From: Vandiemenella viatica
Taxonomy: Eukaryota > Arthropoda > Insecta > Orthoptera > Morabidae
DNA: 64,000 nt
Direction: 5' to 3'
Assembly (NCBI GenBank): GCA_031002005.1
Contig: CM061919.1
Location: forward strand, 226,794,739 to 226,858,738
Part shown: positions 1 through 10,807 of the stretch, piece after piece
Numbering within the stretch: position 1 is the stretch's first letter
Layout: the number at the start of each line of letters is the position of its first letter
Made by a program: the position numbers and the translations under genes
The notes under the pieces: generated by a model
What the model saw: only the letters and a program-made list of their open reading frames with translations
Database searches by the model: none
Told to the model about the DNA's origin: nothing

Positions 1-178
1 ATGTGAATTTTTGCTGAGTTGGTTGTAGATGTAATTTCTTGTTTCTTATTGTATCTGACTTCTTATCCATCTGAGTGGTTATGAATGAGTGAATGAACGA
101 GAGATATGGTAGTAAATACAGATGTTATTCAACCTCAATTTTTAAAATAGTTGGTTTGCAACCATTTCTTTGTTACAG

Positions 179-367
179 ATTGGTGCTTTCTTCAAACTGT
201 GGGATGCATGTGGGGGACATAAAGATGAGGAGGAAGTTTTGTCACGCTACGAAAATCTCAGAAAGCAATACCCATTACTAGATACTGCAACATGTGAAAA
301 TGCTGCTGTGGCATTGTCTCATACTAGTCGTTGGGAGGAAATTCTTGAGCTTCTACCCATGATTAAG
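179..367 (+). pseudogene. Extra copy of PRORP PPR exon (duplicate of 10619-10807)
   Basis: This 189-base block has an AG acceptor (TTACAG), an open phase-0 frame of 63 codons and a GTAAAC donor, exactly as in the second copy. The peptide begins IGAFFKLWDACGG and ends ELLPMIK. It differs from copy 2 by one residue, Asn instead of Ser in the CEN/CES-AAVALS stretch. It lies upstream of the exon that should precede it in the protein (8247-8472), so it cannot be spliced in order from this assembly. It is either an allele placed as a separate contig or a duplicated exon. The exon itself is intact; 'pseudogene' here marks a non-colinear extra copy, not a broken frame. Confidence 0.7.
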
Positions 368-3300
368 GTAAACAGTTCCAGTCATTTTTTTAATGTGCTT
401 TGGTCATTTCTGAAAATTTTTTTGATTGCATATTATTTTTATTGTGTATTTGACATCATTATACATCCATTTGGGAACATTCGAGTACAGAATTTCATCT
501 GACCATCCAGATTTCAGTTTCATGTGATTTCTTGAAATTCATTCAACGATTATTGACATTGTATCCTTAAATAGGACTTAGTCAATTTATTTTTGTTCTT
601 AAACATGTGCTTGTGTTTAACATGATCCTTGTTGAAAATTTTGTGTTTGTTTCCTGAACTTTCACATGCCTCTTGTTATATATCTATTATCTTACCTAAA
701 CTATTCAGCATGTGGCCTATTACATATAATGCACATATGAAATAACTTTTACAGTCATTTTCAGTAGTACTTTTCAGGTCAAAACATAACCTTGTTATCC
801 ACACCCATTATCTTTCTAAAACCATTTAGAAGGGGGCTAATCTCATACAGTTGAATAGTAAAGAAACTTTATAACCATTTTATTAGCAGTAAAGCCCTTT
901 TTAAATTGATTCTAAACCATTTTAGAAGACATAAGGTTTAGATAAGGTTGTTTTTCAGTCATAATGAATTTTTTTGCATTCATTTCCACTAAGGAAACAG
1001 AGAATGACGATCATTTGAAAGTGGTTTTTGTATGCTTTTAAAATTTATTTAAGGAGGTATTGAAAAAATAAAGAATTGGAATGTTTTAGATAAAAGTAGC
1101 TAGAAAGATAAAAGTAGGCTTAAATGAGAGAGAAAAATTCATTTAATCACAATAATATAACAGTTCAAAGGTAACTTGAAATTTAAAGTAAAGAAAAATG
1201 AAGTTCTAGTGTCTACCTGTGAAGGCATCACCATGTGGGACTTTTAGAAATTAATAGCTCTTAAATGAGAATAATTACGAGAAAATTTGTCATGACCGAA
1301 AAGATTGGGAATAAATTAAACTAAGACATAATAAAATTTTGGGAAAATCCGAGTAAAATTAGTGAACCACAAGATTGTGGGATTTTGGTAATTCGCCAGA
1401 CAACAGTACTTCCCCACAGGAAAACACCATTGTTCAATGACAATTCAGCAAAAGATTAGCCCAGGCTGTAGAAAGCCAACCAGCATTCCCTTGGGGAGGC
1501 AGTTGCCAGCTGTATTAGATCGGTATAGGAGGGGCGTGTATATGTCACTATAAGAAGACATCTCTAGTCAACATGCGGGTGATAGAATTTGGATAGTCCA
1601 TTTGGGACTAATAAAATTTCCATACTAGGCAACGACGACGTCTAATATTTGGCGGTTGGTAGTGGTAGTGGACTTCACAAGTTTTTATGGAAACACTTGA
1701 ACATTTCGCCAGATGGATTATGTCCAACCTCCATTGTATCCCAGTTGATTCGGTTGCTCTCGGGGTGGGCATTCCCGTTGCTGTCCGTTGTAAGGTACCT
1801 TTCTCTCTATTTTCGAGATTCAGTTAAAATCCGGCAAAGTTTGAGGTTAACATCAGTACACGATACCATAGTTGAAACCGAAATAACAACATTTTAAGTT
1901 CAGAAAAATAAATAAACAACACATAACAACCATAAATAAGAAGTTTCTAGTAAAATATAAACCATAAACTTACCTAAATGAGCGTAATCCATAATAATCC
2001 TGAAGCAAAATACACAGGTTTGTTTACCCGACCACAACGCTAATATTCCACTAAATTAAACACTGTAAAGCACTTCAATAATTAGAATTTCACCATCTGA
2101 TATTAAATTCACCAATAACTCGCAGTTCCAGACCGATTTAAAGCAGTAAATATGATTTTAAAACATCTTCCCATGGGATTTAGTTCAACATTTAATTCCA
2201 GCACATCTAAACAATTTCAGAGCTTTAAAAGTAAATGTAAGTAAGCAAAATAACCGGCCAGTTAATATCCTTTAAGTTTTCGATAACCATCAACTAATAA
2301 ATAGAAGATATAAGTAAATAACAGTCAACTGGGTGATGGCATCGTAGCAACGAACTTTTAAAATATAATTCCTCTTCGGCTAACATATTTCACGAACTAA
2401 AAACTTTTCTAAAGTACTTAAATTAAGTAAAGGTTCAATTTAAATTTAGTTTCAGGCCACAACTGTCTTTAAATAAAAAGTGTAGTTTCGGTTGCACCAT
2501 CGGCGAAAACAGTAAAATTTAGAAATTCTATAACTTCGGATAGCCTTAACCGATTTAAAAGATTTTTACATCACTAGACTCAGCAAAGGCTGGGGAACAC
2601 TTTGAAAATAATATTAACTTGAGATTTTAAAGTTTTGCACAGTCATATTTTTCTTGTGACATATGATGACGTATCACAATACGCGAAACAAATGTGCTTT
2701 TAAATTAACCAACTTTCAAAATTCATTTTCACCGGTCTGGAAGCTTTAAAACCATAACCAAACACATCACTATACTTGTCCCGTTACGCTCTTCATCTTG
2801 TGATTTTCCGGTAGCACTCAGGTAGCAGATTCTTTTTCCAGATAGACTATTGTCTAGGTCAGTTTGACAAAAGGGACCAGGCCGCCATTTTTATCACATT
2901 TTGTTGAAGTGATCGGTCAAGTTTACATGTAGTCGTGTGTGCTCAAGTTTGAGAAGACCCGCGGTCACGGTGGCTTATGGGTAGACAGGTCAAGAACATT
3001 ATGGCTGACCGACGCCATTTCTAAAACCGGCAAGGCCAACGTAACATTCTAAAACTTTCCGACATGAGTTCATCTTAACTTTCGATTTCATTTTGGGGTG
3101 GTGCGGTCTATTCTGTTTCACGACTTGTGATCTTCAGCTAATGATTTTCTCCGATTGCCATTGCTAACTGTGACTTTTGTAACTTCTGTGAAAATTTTCA
3201 AGAATATATAATTCAGTTATCCGGATTCAGACTTTCATTTCTACTTTAGTACCTTTCTTACAGGAGGTTAATCTGTAGGTGGCAACTGTGGTAAGCTTTA

Positions 3301-3476
3301 CAGTTAGCATTCTACAAGGTTTAACACGGTTATAGAACTTTTTATGAACTTTTACAACTTTTTGGATGACTTCAAGTTTAGGTGGAGAAGCCGATACCAA
3401 CCCCGTATGCCGCTTATCCCCTAACACCGTCTCTTCAAGGTTTCTGCGTACCTGGCCATAATGGTATTGGACCCAA

Positions 3477-3680
3477 ATGCAGCCCCTGCAGAGCTGTTGT
3501 TTGTTTGTTCTGTTTCTGGCGGCTGCCTCTGTCTTTATTTGCTATGGTACACCAATTATGCCTTGGATCACATCTGTTACAGCTGTATCTTGTTGGGTCC
3601 CAGACCAGCCAATACAGGTCCCTCCTTTCCAACAGCCTATCACGTTGGATTGTGGATGTGGGAATTGTCCTAAAGTATGA
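3477..3680 (+). other. Unidentified 67-codon ORF kept in both duplicate copies
   Basis: The ORF starts MQPLQSCCLFVLFLAAASVF, a hydrophobic N-terminus resembling a signal peptide or membrane anchor, and ends in a Cys-rich tail (LDCGCGNCPKV). The same ORF is at 13862-14065 with one visible change (Cys to Phe after VFI). The surrounding sequence is less AT-rich, so all frames are fairly open and the ORF may be chance. I do not recognise the protein. It could be part of an unrecognised repeat inserted in the PRORP intron. Confidence 0.2.
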
Positions 3681-4053
3681 GTGAAGAGTGCTGTTTGGAA
3701 CATCTTGTATCATTAGGAGGAACATGAATCATGAATGAGTGAATGCATCAAACTGTAGTTCTACAGGGAACTCCTACAAGTTGGGCCACTTTACTTTACA
3801 ACCAAGTTCAGCTTGTAATTTGTCACTTAGATAACAAAACTCTTCAATTCATCTTTACTCTTATTTCAGAACCGTAAGAGAAAAACAATCACAGTTTAGT
3901 TAGTTAAGTGATGGTGGGTTGAATTTTGTATAAATAGAAAATAATAAAATTTCCTGCTTTTGCAGATGTGTAAGAAGAGCTCCATTACAATCCTAATACA
4001 AATGTTCTGCTCTGTCAGGGCCTTAGTTCTCTTGAAAACTTCCTAGATATGTG

Positions 4054-4076
4054 CCCCTCTCCCCCCCTCCCCCCCC

Positions 4077-4108
<32 letters not shown>

Positions 4109-4109
4109 T
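4054..4109. repeat. C-rich / CA / GA microsatellite
   Basis: A C-rich run is followed by consecutive CA and GA dinucleotide repeats. It sits just after the point where the two duplicate copies stop matching and shortly before the assembly gap, a place where assemblers often break. Confidence 0.9.
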
Positions 4110-4297
4110 TCCAGGGCACATCTCTGGCCTACTTCATCTCCATCAAATACTTCTATTCCCAAGTTTATAAAAAGATATGAATCCCTGTCATAAGTAACTG
4201 CATGACCCCATGCTGCGTCAACCCCTTTCTAGGCACAATTAATGAAAAAATACCCACTCAGCCCTGTTATATGGATCAGATACAAGATGATATATTT

Positions 4298-5297
4298 NNN
4301 NNNNNNNNNNNNNNNNNNNNNNNNNNNNNNNNNNNNNNNNNNNNNNNNNNNNNNNNNNNNNNNNNNNNNNNNNNNNNNNNNNNNNNNNNNNNNNNNNNNN
4401 NNNNNNNNNNNNNNNNNNNNNNNNNNNNNNNNNNNNNNNNNNNNNNNNNNNNNNNNNNNNNNNNNNNNNNNNNNNNNNNNNNNNNNNNNNNNNNNNNNNN
4501 NNNNNNNNNNNNNNNNNNNNNNNNNNNNNNNNNNNNNNNNNNNNNNNNNNNNNNNNNNNNNNNNNNNNNNNNNNNNNNNNNNNNNNNNNNNNNNNNNNNN
4601 NNNNNNNNNNNNNNNNNNNNNNNNNNNNNNNNNNNNNNNNNNNNNNNNNNNNNNNNNNNNNNNNNNNNNNNNNNNNNNNNNNNNNNNNNNNNNNNNNNNN
4701 NNNNNNNNNNNNNNNNNNNNNNNNNNNNNNNNNNNNNNNNNNNNNNNNNNNNNNNNNNNNNNNNNNNNNNNNNNNNNNNNNNNNNNNNNNNNNNNNNNNN
4801 NNNNNNNNNNNNNNNNNNNNNNNNNNNNNNNNNNNNNNNNNNNNNNNNNNNNNNNNNNNNNNNNNNNNNNNNNNNNNNNNNNNNNNNNNNNNNNNNNNNN
4901 NNNNNNNNNNNNNNNNNNNNNNNNNNNNNNNNNNNNNNNNNNNNNNNNNNNNNNNNNNNNNNNNNNNNNNNNNNNNNNNNNNNNNNNNNNNNNNNNNNNN
5001 NNNNNNNNNNNNNNNNNNNNNNNNNNNNNNNNNNNNNNNNNNNNNNNNNNNNNNNNNNNNNNNNNNNNNNNNNNNNNNNNNNNNNNNNNNNNNNNNNNNN
5101 NNNNNNNNNNNNNNNNNNNNNNNNNNNNNNNNNNNNNNNNNNNNNNNNNNNNNNNNNNNNNNNNNNNNNNNNNNNNNNNNNNNNNNNNNNNNNNNNNNNN
5201 NNNNNNNNNNNNNNNNNNNNNNNNNNNNNNNNNNNNNNNNNNNNNNNNNNNNNNNNNNNNNNNNNNNNNNNNNNNNNNNNNNNNNNNNNNNNNNNNN
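4298..5297. other. Assembly gap, exactly 1000 N
   Basis: An uninterrupted run of 1000 unknown bases. The round length suggests a placeholder between contigs rather than a measured gap. The true sequence between 4297 and 5298 is unknown and the two sides may not be neighbours in the genome. Confidence 0.98.
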
Positions 5298-5527
5298 AAA
5301 ATTGGAAAATATTATATTTGTGTTCATTACAATTCAAGGAATATATTTATGTGAATTATGACATTGAAAAGGTTATAATTAAATAACCAAAGGTAATAAA
5401 AAGCATGACAATAAACTGACATGAAAGAGGAAGACAAAACATTGCTTTCCTTGTTGTAATTAATAATTTATTAGATAATAGTGCTGAACTGACATAACAC
5501 TTTGGAATTTAGTCTTCCTGGGTTTAC

Positions 5528-5600
5528 GACCTGATAGTGTCATAAAAGGACAACATTTTGGTAACATTCTCTGTTGTCTTCAGCAGGTATCTGCTTTTGA
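5528..5600 (-). mobile_element. Penelope-like pseudo-LTR end with degenerate hammerhead-like core (inverted)
   Basis: Read on the minus strand this segment gives ACCTGCTGAAGACAACAGAG followed by an A-rich GAAA-like region and TTGTCCTTTTATGACACTATC. It is the inverted counterpart of 7771-7840 at the other end of the same element. The CUGAUGA box has one change (CTGCTGA). Hammerhead ribozymes are established components of Penelope-like pseudo-LTRs; assignment here is by similarity of this box to the intact one at 23505-23511. Confidence 0.45.
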
Positions 5601-5789
5601 GAAATCCAGAAGTACATTGTCAGTCATCAGTGGGCAGATATGCTTATATAATGTTTTTGCTACCCCCATATGGCAGCCAGCCAGTAGGCATCATGCATGG
5701 CTCATATGTGGTCCACTTCATCATGCCACACAGCCCTGTTCGTGCTGGCTTCATCACTGCTGTCGGCCTTAAACTTCCTGCATCCCTGT

Positions 5790-7445
5790 CTTCTTCCAGC
5801 TGGTCTGTTTGATGTCAAGATTCGGAACTTGCTTGATGATTCCTCCTGTAAGCTTTTGAATGACAATCCAACTTCCAGGATTGAGAGAAAGACATTTCGT
5901 CTAAAGAAAGTTGGACTTTTCCCTTACATCATCGAGAGCCTTCGTCCTTGTGCCGCAAGAGTGCCCAGACTCTCTGGCCAGCCAAAAATCCACAAAGAAC
6001 ATCTACCATTGCACTGAATTGTGAGTGCCATAGGGGCACCTAGAAACAAGTTGGCCAGGTACCTTAGATCCTTTTGTCAGTCATTGCTCCCATTATTTGA
6101 GAGCTCATCTCAGTTTGTTAAGACACCGTAGAGCTTGTGCTTATCTGACTGACATTGTGGTTAACTTTGATGTTTTATAATTGTTCACCAGTGTTCCTCT
6201 GAATATAGTCACTGCAGCTTTTGCATCGCTATTTTGAAACAAATATTGTAGCTCTCTTTGAACGTGTTCTCACTTTTGCATATTTTAAATATGGGGGGAA
6301 GATTCTATAAACAGACTGACAGTGTGGCAATGGGGTCACCTCTGTTGCTAGAAGTGGCCAATCTGTACGTGGATGACTTCGAGGAAAGAACATTGTAAGA
6401 CGCAACGGTAAAACCTAAGTGTTTTTACCATTATGTGAATGATACTTTCGTTATGTGGCTTCACAATGCATTAAATGAACCCCTGCAACATTGTAACAAA
6501 ATTCACTCAAAAATTCGTCTCACCATGGATGTAGAGGAAAATGCCTGCCTTCTTTTCCTCAATATTATAATCATGTGAAAGTCAGATGGAATTTTAGCAC
6601 TAGTGTATATCACAAACCAATACATACAGATTGTTATTTGGATAAAAACAGTTACCACAATCCCACTCAGATGAGTAGTGTTATATAGTTTGGTATATAG
6701 TGCAAGAGAAATTTGAGATGAAGAAAGCTTACAGGCAGAACTTCAACATCTCCACAAACCTTCAGGAAGAATGGGTTCTCCAAACATCAAATAGAGAAGG
6801 CACTTTGGATAAAAAAAAGAAAACAACCATTGAAGCAAGGAGATGATCTGTCAGAGGCTTTGGTCCTATATGCAGAAGATTGTTCTGCGAAGATGTTTGG
6901 ATGTTGACTTGCATGTGATCAAGAGTGTCTTTTCACCTCCTACAAAAATTAGGGATTGGCTGTATTCCATAAAGGACAACTTGGGCTTAAGGATACTCCA
7001 GGTTTATAACATACCTTGTGATTGTGGAAATTTCTACATCAGGCAGACCATTGAGACCTGCTACATTAAACACAAGCGCAACTTTTGCCTGTTACAATTA
7101 CAAAAGTCTGCGGTCGCAGAATATGTCATTGACAGTAGCCATAAAATAGACTTTGAAAATGTAAAGGTGCTGGCTGAGACTCCTCACTTTTCGGAGTCTG
7201 TCATAAAAGAAGCCATCTATCAGAGATACAGGGCTCTTTCAGAATGATGTGGGGAAACTAGCAATTTTAGTCCTCAGACAGGAGTGCAGCAAGTTTAAGG
7301 TCAACAATGACTACAAAGCCAGCACAACTGTGCGGCATGATCGTGTGAATTGCTTATAGAGTGACAACATCCAGCTTGCATGTGACAAGACATTAGGGCC
7401 TATATAGGCCCATCTGTCTGCTGATAACTAACAGAGTACTTCTTG
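5790..7445 (+). mobile_element. Penelope-like element type 1, copy a: decayed RT + GIY-YIG endonuclease
   Basis: Reading across frames shows the ordered landmarks of a Penelope-like polyprotein. Near 5965-6040 is a QPKIHKE...IVSAIGAP block (RT fingers). Near 6310-6370 is TDSVAMGSP followed by YVDD. Near 6430-6465 is HYVNDTFVMWLH (palm). Near 6995-7080 is LQVYNIPCDCGNFYIRQTIE, the GIY-YIG nuclease start. After it comes SAVAEYVIDSSHKIDFENVK. Stops and frameshifts occur throughout, so it is dead. Pseudo-LTR remnants in opposite orientation flank it (5528-5600 and 7751-7845), a known Penelope arrangement. It lies just right of the assembly gap. Confidence 0.85.
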
Positions 7446-7486
7446 ATGCAACTAAGGAAAATGGAAGCGGCTTCTAGGCGATATAA

Positions 7487-7595
7487 ATAAGAAAAGAAAG
7501 GGAAATTAACCCACCACATATCAAAGAGGACGGATGCTATGAGAGGACACTAATGCTGACAAACAACTACCCAATATTTCGGCATCTGCCTTGCT
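7487..7595 (+). repeat. Short interspersed repeat (second copy at 21781-21875)
   Basis: The string TAAGAAAAGAAAGGGAAATT followed by AACCCACCACATA-CAAAG-GGAC-GATG is repeated at 21781-21875 in the same orientation, including the AATGCTGACAAACAACTAC stretch. Its layout (AACCCACCAC, AATATTTCGG) resembles the pseudo-LTR tag of the type 2 Penelope-like family seen elsewhere in the window. Confidence 0.6.
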
Positions 7596-7750
7596 CACAA
7601 ATAGAAAAACGGGCCATTAGGCTCGGAACGTGTGCGCATACCAAACGTTACCTAATGACTAACCATGTAGTGGTGGAGGGGGGGGGGGGACGGATAAGGA
7701 GTAGACTATTGATATTGGTATACAATGTCTGAGATAATATATTTAATATT

Positions 7751-7845
7751 TTGGCAGGCGAGTACTTCTTGAAAGCAGATACCTGATGAAGACAACAGAG
7801 CATTGTTAAAATGTTGTCTTTTTGTGACATAATCTGGCTGCAAAT
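7751..7845 (+). mobile_element. Penelope-like pseudo-LTR end with hammerhead-like core
   Basis: An intact CTGATGA box lies at 7783-7789, followed by AGACAACAGAGCATTG, then TAAAATGTTGTC where an active ribozyme would have GAAA. The same order is seen better preserved on the minus strand at 23481-23511. It closes the 3' side of the type 1 element. Confidence 0.45.
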
Positions 7846-8246
7846 GCAGGAAGGTTATATTGCATTTAAATGTCAGGAACATTTATGTTCACACATCATA
7901 ACTCTTTGGCTCTTAAATGAGGCAATTGCATTATGGTTTTGGCATCATTCGAGAGTCTTTTCCAATTTAGTTTCTGTTTAATTAAATAGTCTTTTGAGTC
8001 TGTTTTTAATTAACAGTTTTAATCTTCCTTGCTTGATGGGAAATATGTATTAATTTCTAATAGATAGTGAAATGTACCTTAAAATTTTTGCATCCTTTGG
8101 GTTTTTATTAAATTGTAGGTATATTTTCTGATACAACTTAGGGAAAAGAAATTCATGTTAAATGTATTGGCATTTAAAATAAGTCTTATCAAAAGGAATT
8201 GAAAATGCTCTCTAAATTTTTTAAATTATGATACATTTTGGAACAG

Positions 8247-8472
8247 CTCTCAACAATTGCTTATCTGCAATACTTTGAGTAGAGATGTACCTTTGACATC
8301 CGAAGAGTGGATGTCACTACGCCAAGAGATACTGAATTCACCAGGCCCACTCACCGTGACAACCATTGATGCAGCCATCATGTCGCAGTGCGTGAAGCAA
8401 CGTCTTTTAAATGTTGGCTTGTCTCTTCTTTCATATCTTGAATCTACAACACCTGGTCCAAATCTAGCAACA
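8247..8472 (+). CDS. PRORP: PRORP exon, PPR-region (first recognisable coding exon)
   Basis: The exon follows GGAACAG and is spliced at ACA|GTAAGG. One leading base completes a codon from an unseen upstream exon, then 75 codons run in frame and end in phase 0, matching the phase-0 start of 10619. The peptide includes LTSEEWMSLRQEILNSPGPL and an amphipathic LLNVGLSLLSYLEST segment, typical of helical PPR repeats. The PPR domain of PRORP recognises the tRNA fold of mitochondrial precursor tRNAs. The exon(s) encoding the mitochondrial presequence and the extreme N-terminus must lie left of here, possibly in the gap or beyond it. Assignment rests on the downstream exons plus splice-phase continuity; PPR helices alone are weakly diagnostic. 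Confidence 0.8.
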
Positions 8473-9229
8473 GTAAGGATATTTTAGTAGCATAGAATGA
8501 TTTATATAGATCATTATTGATTTTTTTTATTACTTAAACTTTCCAGGTTTTGTTGCTGGTGTGCATTAGACAAGTTAATTCATGCTGTATGATATGAATA
8601 TGTGTGTGATTTGAAATTAATTCTGATAAAACTGTGATATTTTCTTCTGGACAGTCCTATCTTGTATTCATTTACTACTAGCTGATACTTTTTAAAACCC
8701 TGCCACCAAATAACATTTATTTCACTTAATACACTCTCTCCTTTTCAACTTCACACAAAATTTGGTCAAACATGGTGTTCCTAAAAGCATGACAAAGTTC
8801 TGCTTCTTATTGTCGTACTGATATCTACACCAAGGTACAGAATCAGCTCTGACTCTGATACAAATCTTTTCTCTGCACTGGTCAAGATGTACTTGCTGCC
8901 TGAAATATTATTGTGTAGCTTTTTTTTTCCTGGCATTTGTTTTATGTTGGCTTGACAATTGAACATTTCTCACCTGTGATCAGTTTGTTGAGGGTAAGAT
9001 ATTCTTCAGCAAAAACATGGATCCCCCTCTCGTAGCTTATGTCAGTTCTGTACTATTATGAACCTGTAAGTAGTTTGCGTCTATATGTCTGGGCATTACG
9101 CGTAAACTACACAGCCAATATTAATTGGATTTTTACAGTTGGAATGTTTACGGGCTAGCTTAACATTTGCAGTTTGACTTATAACTTGTGACCAAGGAAC
9201 AGAACAAACAATGAGAATTAATTCATATT
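8473..9229 (+). other. PRORP intron sequence, no recognisable feature
   Basis: AT-rich intronic sequence. ORFs in it are short and show no family motifs. Confidence 0.7.
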
Positions 9230-9430
9230 GAGAGCAGGTCCCGATCTGGGTTCTCCATGGTTATCCCAAGTTTTCCCAGTTTGCTTCAGGTGAATGCCAC
9301 GATGGTTCCTCAAATACCCCACAGACACCTCCTACCATATCCTGTATATCTCTTCTAAACGATTACACATTCAGATTGGTGCAATGTACCCTCCACCACC
9401 CACTTTTATTGAATCGCAGGATAATAAGAA
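9230..9430 (+). repeat. SINE-like fragment
   Basis: The order GGGTTCTCCATGGTTATCCC, then CCAAGTTTTCCCAGTTTGC, AGGTGAATGCCACGATGGTT and CCTCAAATACC matches the body of a common insect SINE-like repeat (tRNA-related, with an aaatgccgggatggttcct core). A related block is at 53345-53560. No intact tRNA promoter boxes are visible, so it is a truncated copy. Confidence 0.4.
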
Positions 9431-10618
9431 TAACAATAACAGGTAGGCATCATGGATCACACAACTCAAATTAACACTCCTTTATGTGATGACCATAGAT
9501 CATGCAACATAGATAAAAGCTCCACCCTTTGGATTCTTTTAAATTGTTTTTTGACTAAATAGCTTTTATTTATTTCTTCAGTTTTCTGAAATATAAGTAA
9601 TTTAGAATAACATGGAAAATGGTAATCAAATCACTGCATCAAAAATTAACGCTTCATAAGCATAACAAAATTTACAGTAAAGGTTTCCAATATACTACAT
9701 TAGATGTAGTTATTCAATGATGCAAGAAGTAAACCAAAGGCAAATGCATTAATACTCCAAGGTTTGCGCGGGTGAAGAAGCCAGAGTTGTATAACATATA
9801 TCAACTTTGTTTTATGTTATGGCCAGTAAGGTACCTGCCTTAAAAGAATTACGTCTCCTAATTCCACAGTGAGAAACTTATTTACCAACACAGCCTAAAC
9901 CCACGATATCTGCTATGATTCTCCTGACTGTTCTAATCTTTTTCTGATTGCCAGCTTTCAGTTAAACCTTCATTTTTGCTTATTTTCTGTTTATTTCTGA
10001 GTGGCGTTGACATTTTAACTCTTTTATTTCCACAATAGCATCTTTTTCTATGTCCATTCTTTTCAGATATTCATTTATCAGTAAGTAAGAACTCAACAAT
10101 CCTCCTCATAAAGTGCATATCCACAGAAATTAATTTTCATTGATCTCTTTGCATTATTCTCCTTAGAGTAATATGATATAAATAATTGATAAACACATAT
10201 ATTTTACAAGAATTTCCCTTTAGTTTTGTGTTGTTACTGCATATGGGGGCACACAGTGGATGTAGCACCAATCATTGAGTAGGTTATATCTCCTTCCCTG
10301 CGAATAATGGGTCCATATTTATTTTGTAGTACTTTGTATTTCTGCTTAGTCGGAGCAGTTCTTTACAACCTATGACTTATGCCTTGTGGATCAAATTTTC
10401 TTGATTTATGGTTTGTGATGGTTATTTGGACATACTTGAATGTGAATTTTTGCTGAGTTGGTTGTAGATGTAATTTCTTGTTTCTTATTGTATCTGCACT
10501 TCTTATCCATCTGAGTGGTTATGAATGAGTGAATGAACGAGAGATATGGTAGTAAATACAGATGTTATTCAACCTCAATTTTTAAAATAGTTGGTTTGCA
10601 ACCATTTCTTTGTTACAG

Positions 10619-10807
10619 ATTGGTGCTTTCTTCAAACTGTGGGATGCATGTGGGGGACATAAAGATGAGGAGGAAGTTTTGTCACGCTACGAAAATCTCA
10701 GAAAGCAATACCCATTACTAGATACTGCAACATGTGAAAGTGCTGCTGTGGCATTGTCTCATACTAGTCGTTGGGAGGAAATTCTTGAGCTTCTACCCAT
10801 GATTAAG
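10619..10807 (+). CDS. PRORP: PRORP exon, PPR-region
   Basis: A phase 0-0 exon of 63 codons between TTACAG and AAG|GTAAAC. The peptide has LRKQYPLLDTATCES followed by AVALSHTSRWEEILELLPMIK, the paired-helix pattern of a PPR unit, and occupies about residues 76-138 of the recognisable protein. In the PRORP family this part contacts the tRNA elbow. The exon is preserved in the duplicate at 179-367 with one amino-acid difference. Splice phase agrees with the exons on both sides (8472 ends phase 0, 17176 starts phase 0). Confidence 0.85.

Larger units (their letters stand above)
1..4049. repeat. Duplicated segment, copy 1 (matches 10440-14434)
   Basis: The sequence aligns almost base for base with 10440-14434. 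It differs only by scattered substitutions and small indels, such as a 13-base insertion near 725 and a net length difference of about 54 bases. The match probably continues left of the window. It ends at 4049, where copy 1 runs into a C-rich, CA and GA microsatellite and then a 1000-N gap, while copy 2 runs into a Penelope-like element. It contains one PRORP exon (179-367). The divergence looks like two haplotypes or a recent duplication. Confidence 0.95.

Noticed and set aside
4202..5386. Long ORFs across the N gap on both strands
   Set aside because: They consist almost wholly of unknown residues; the frame is open only because N codons are not stops.
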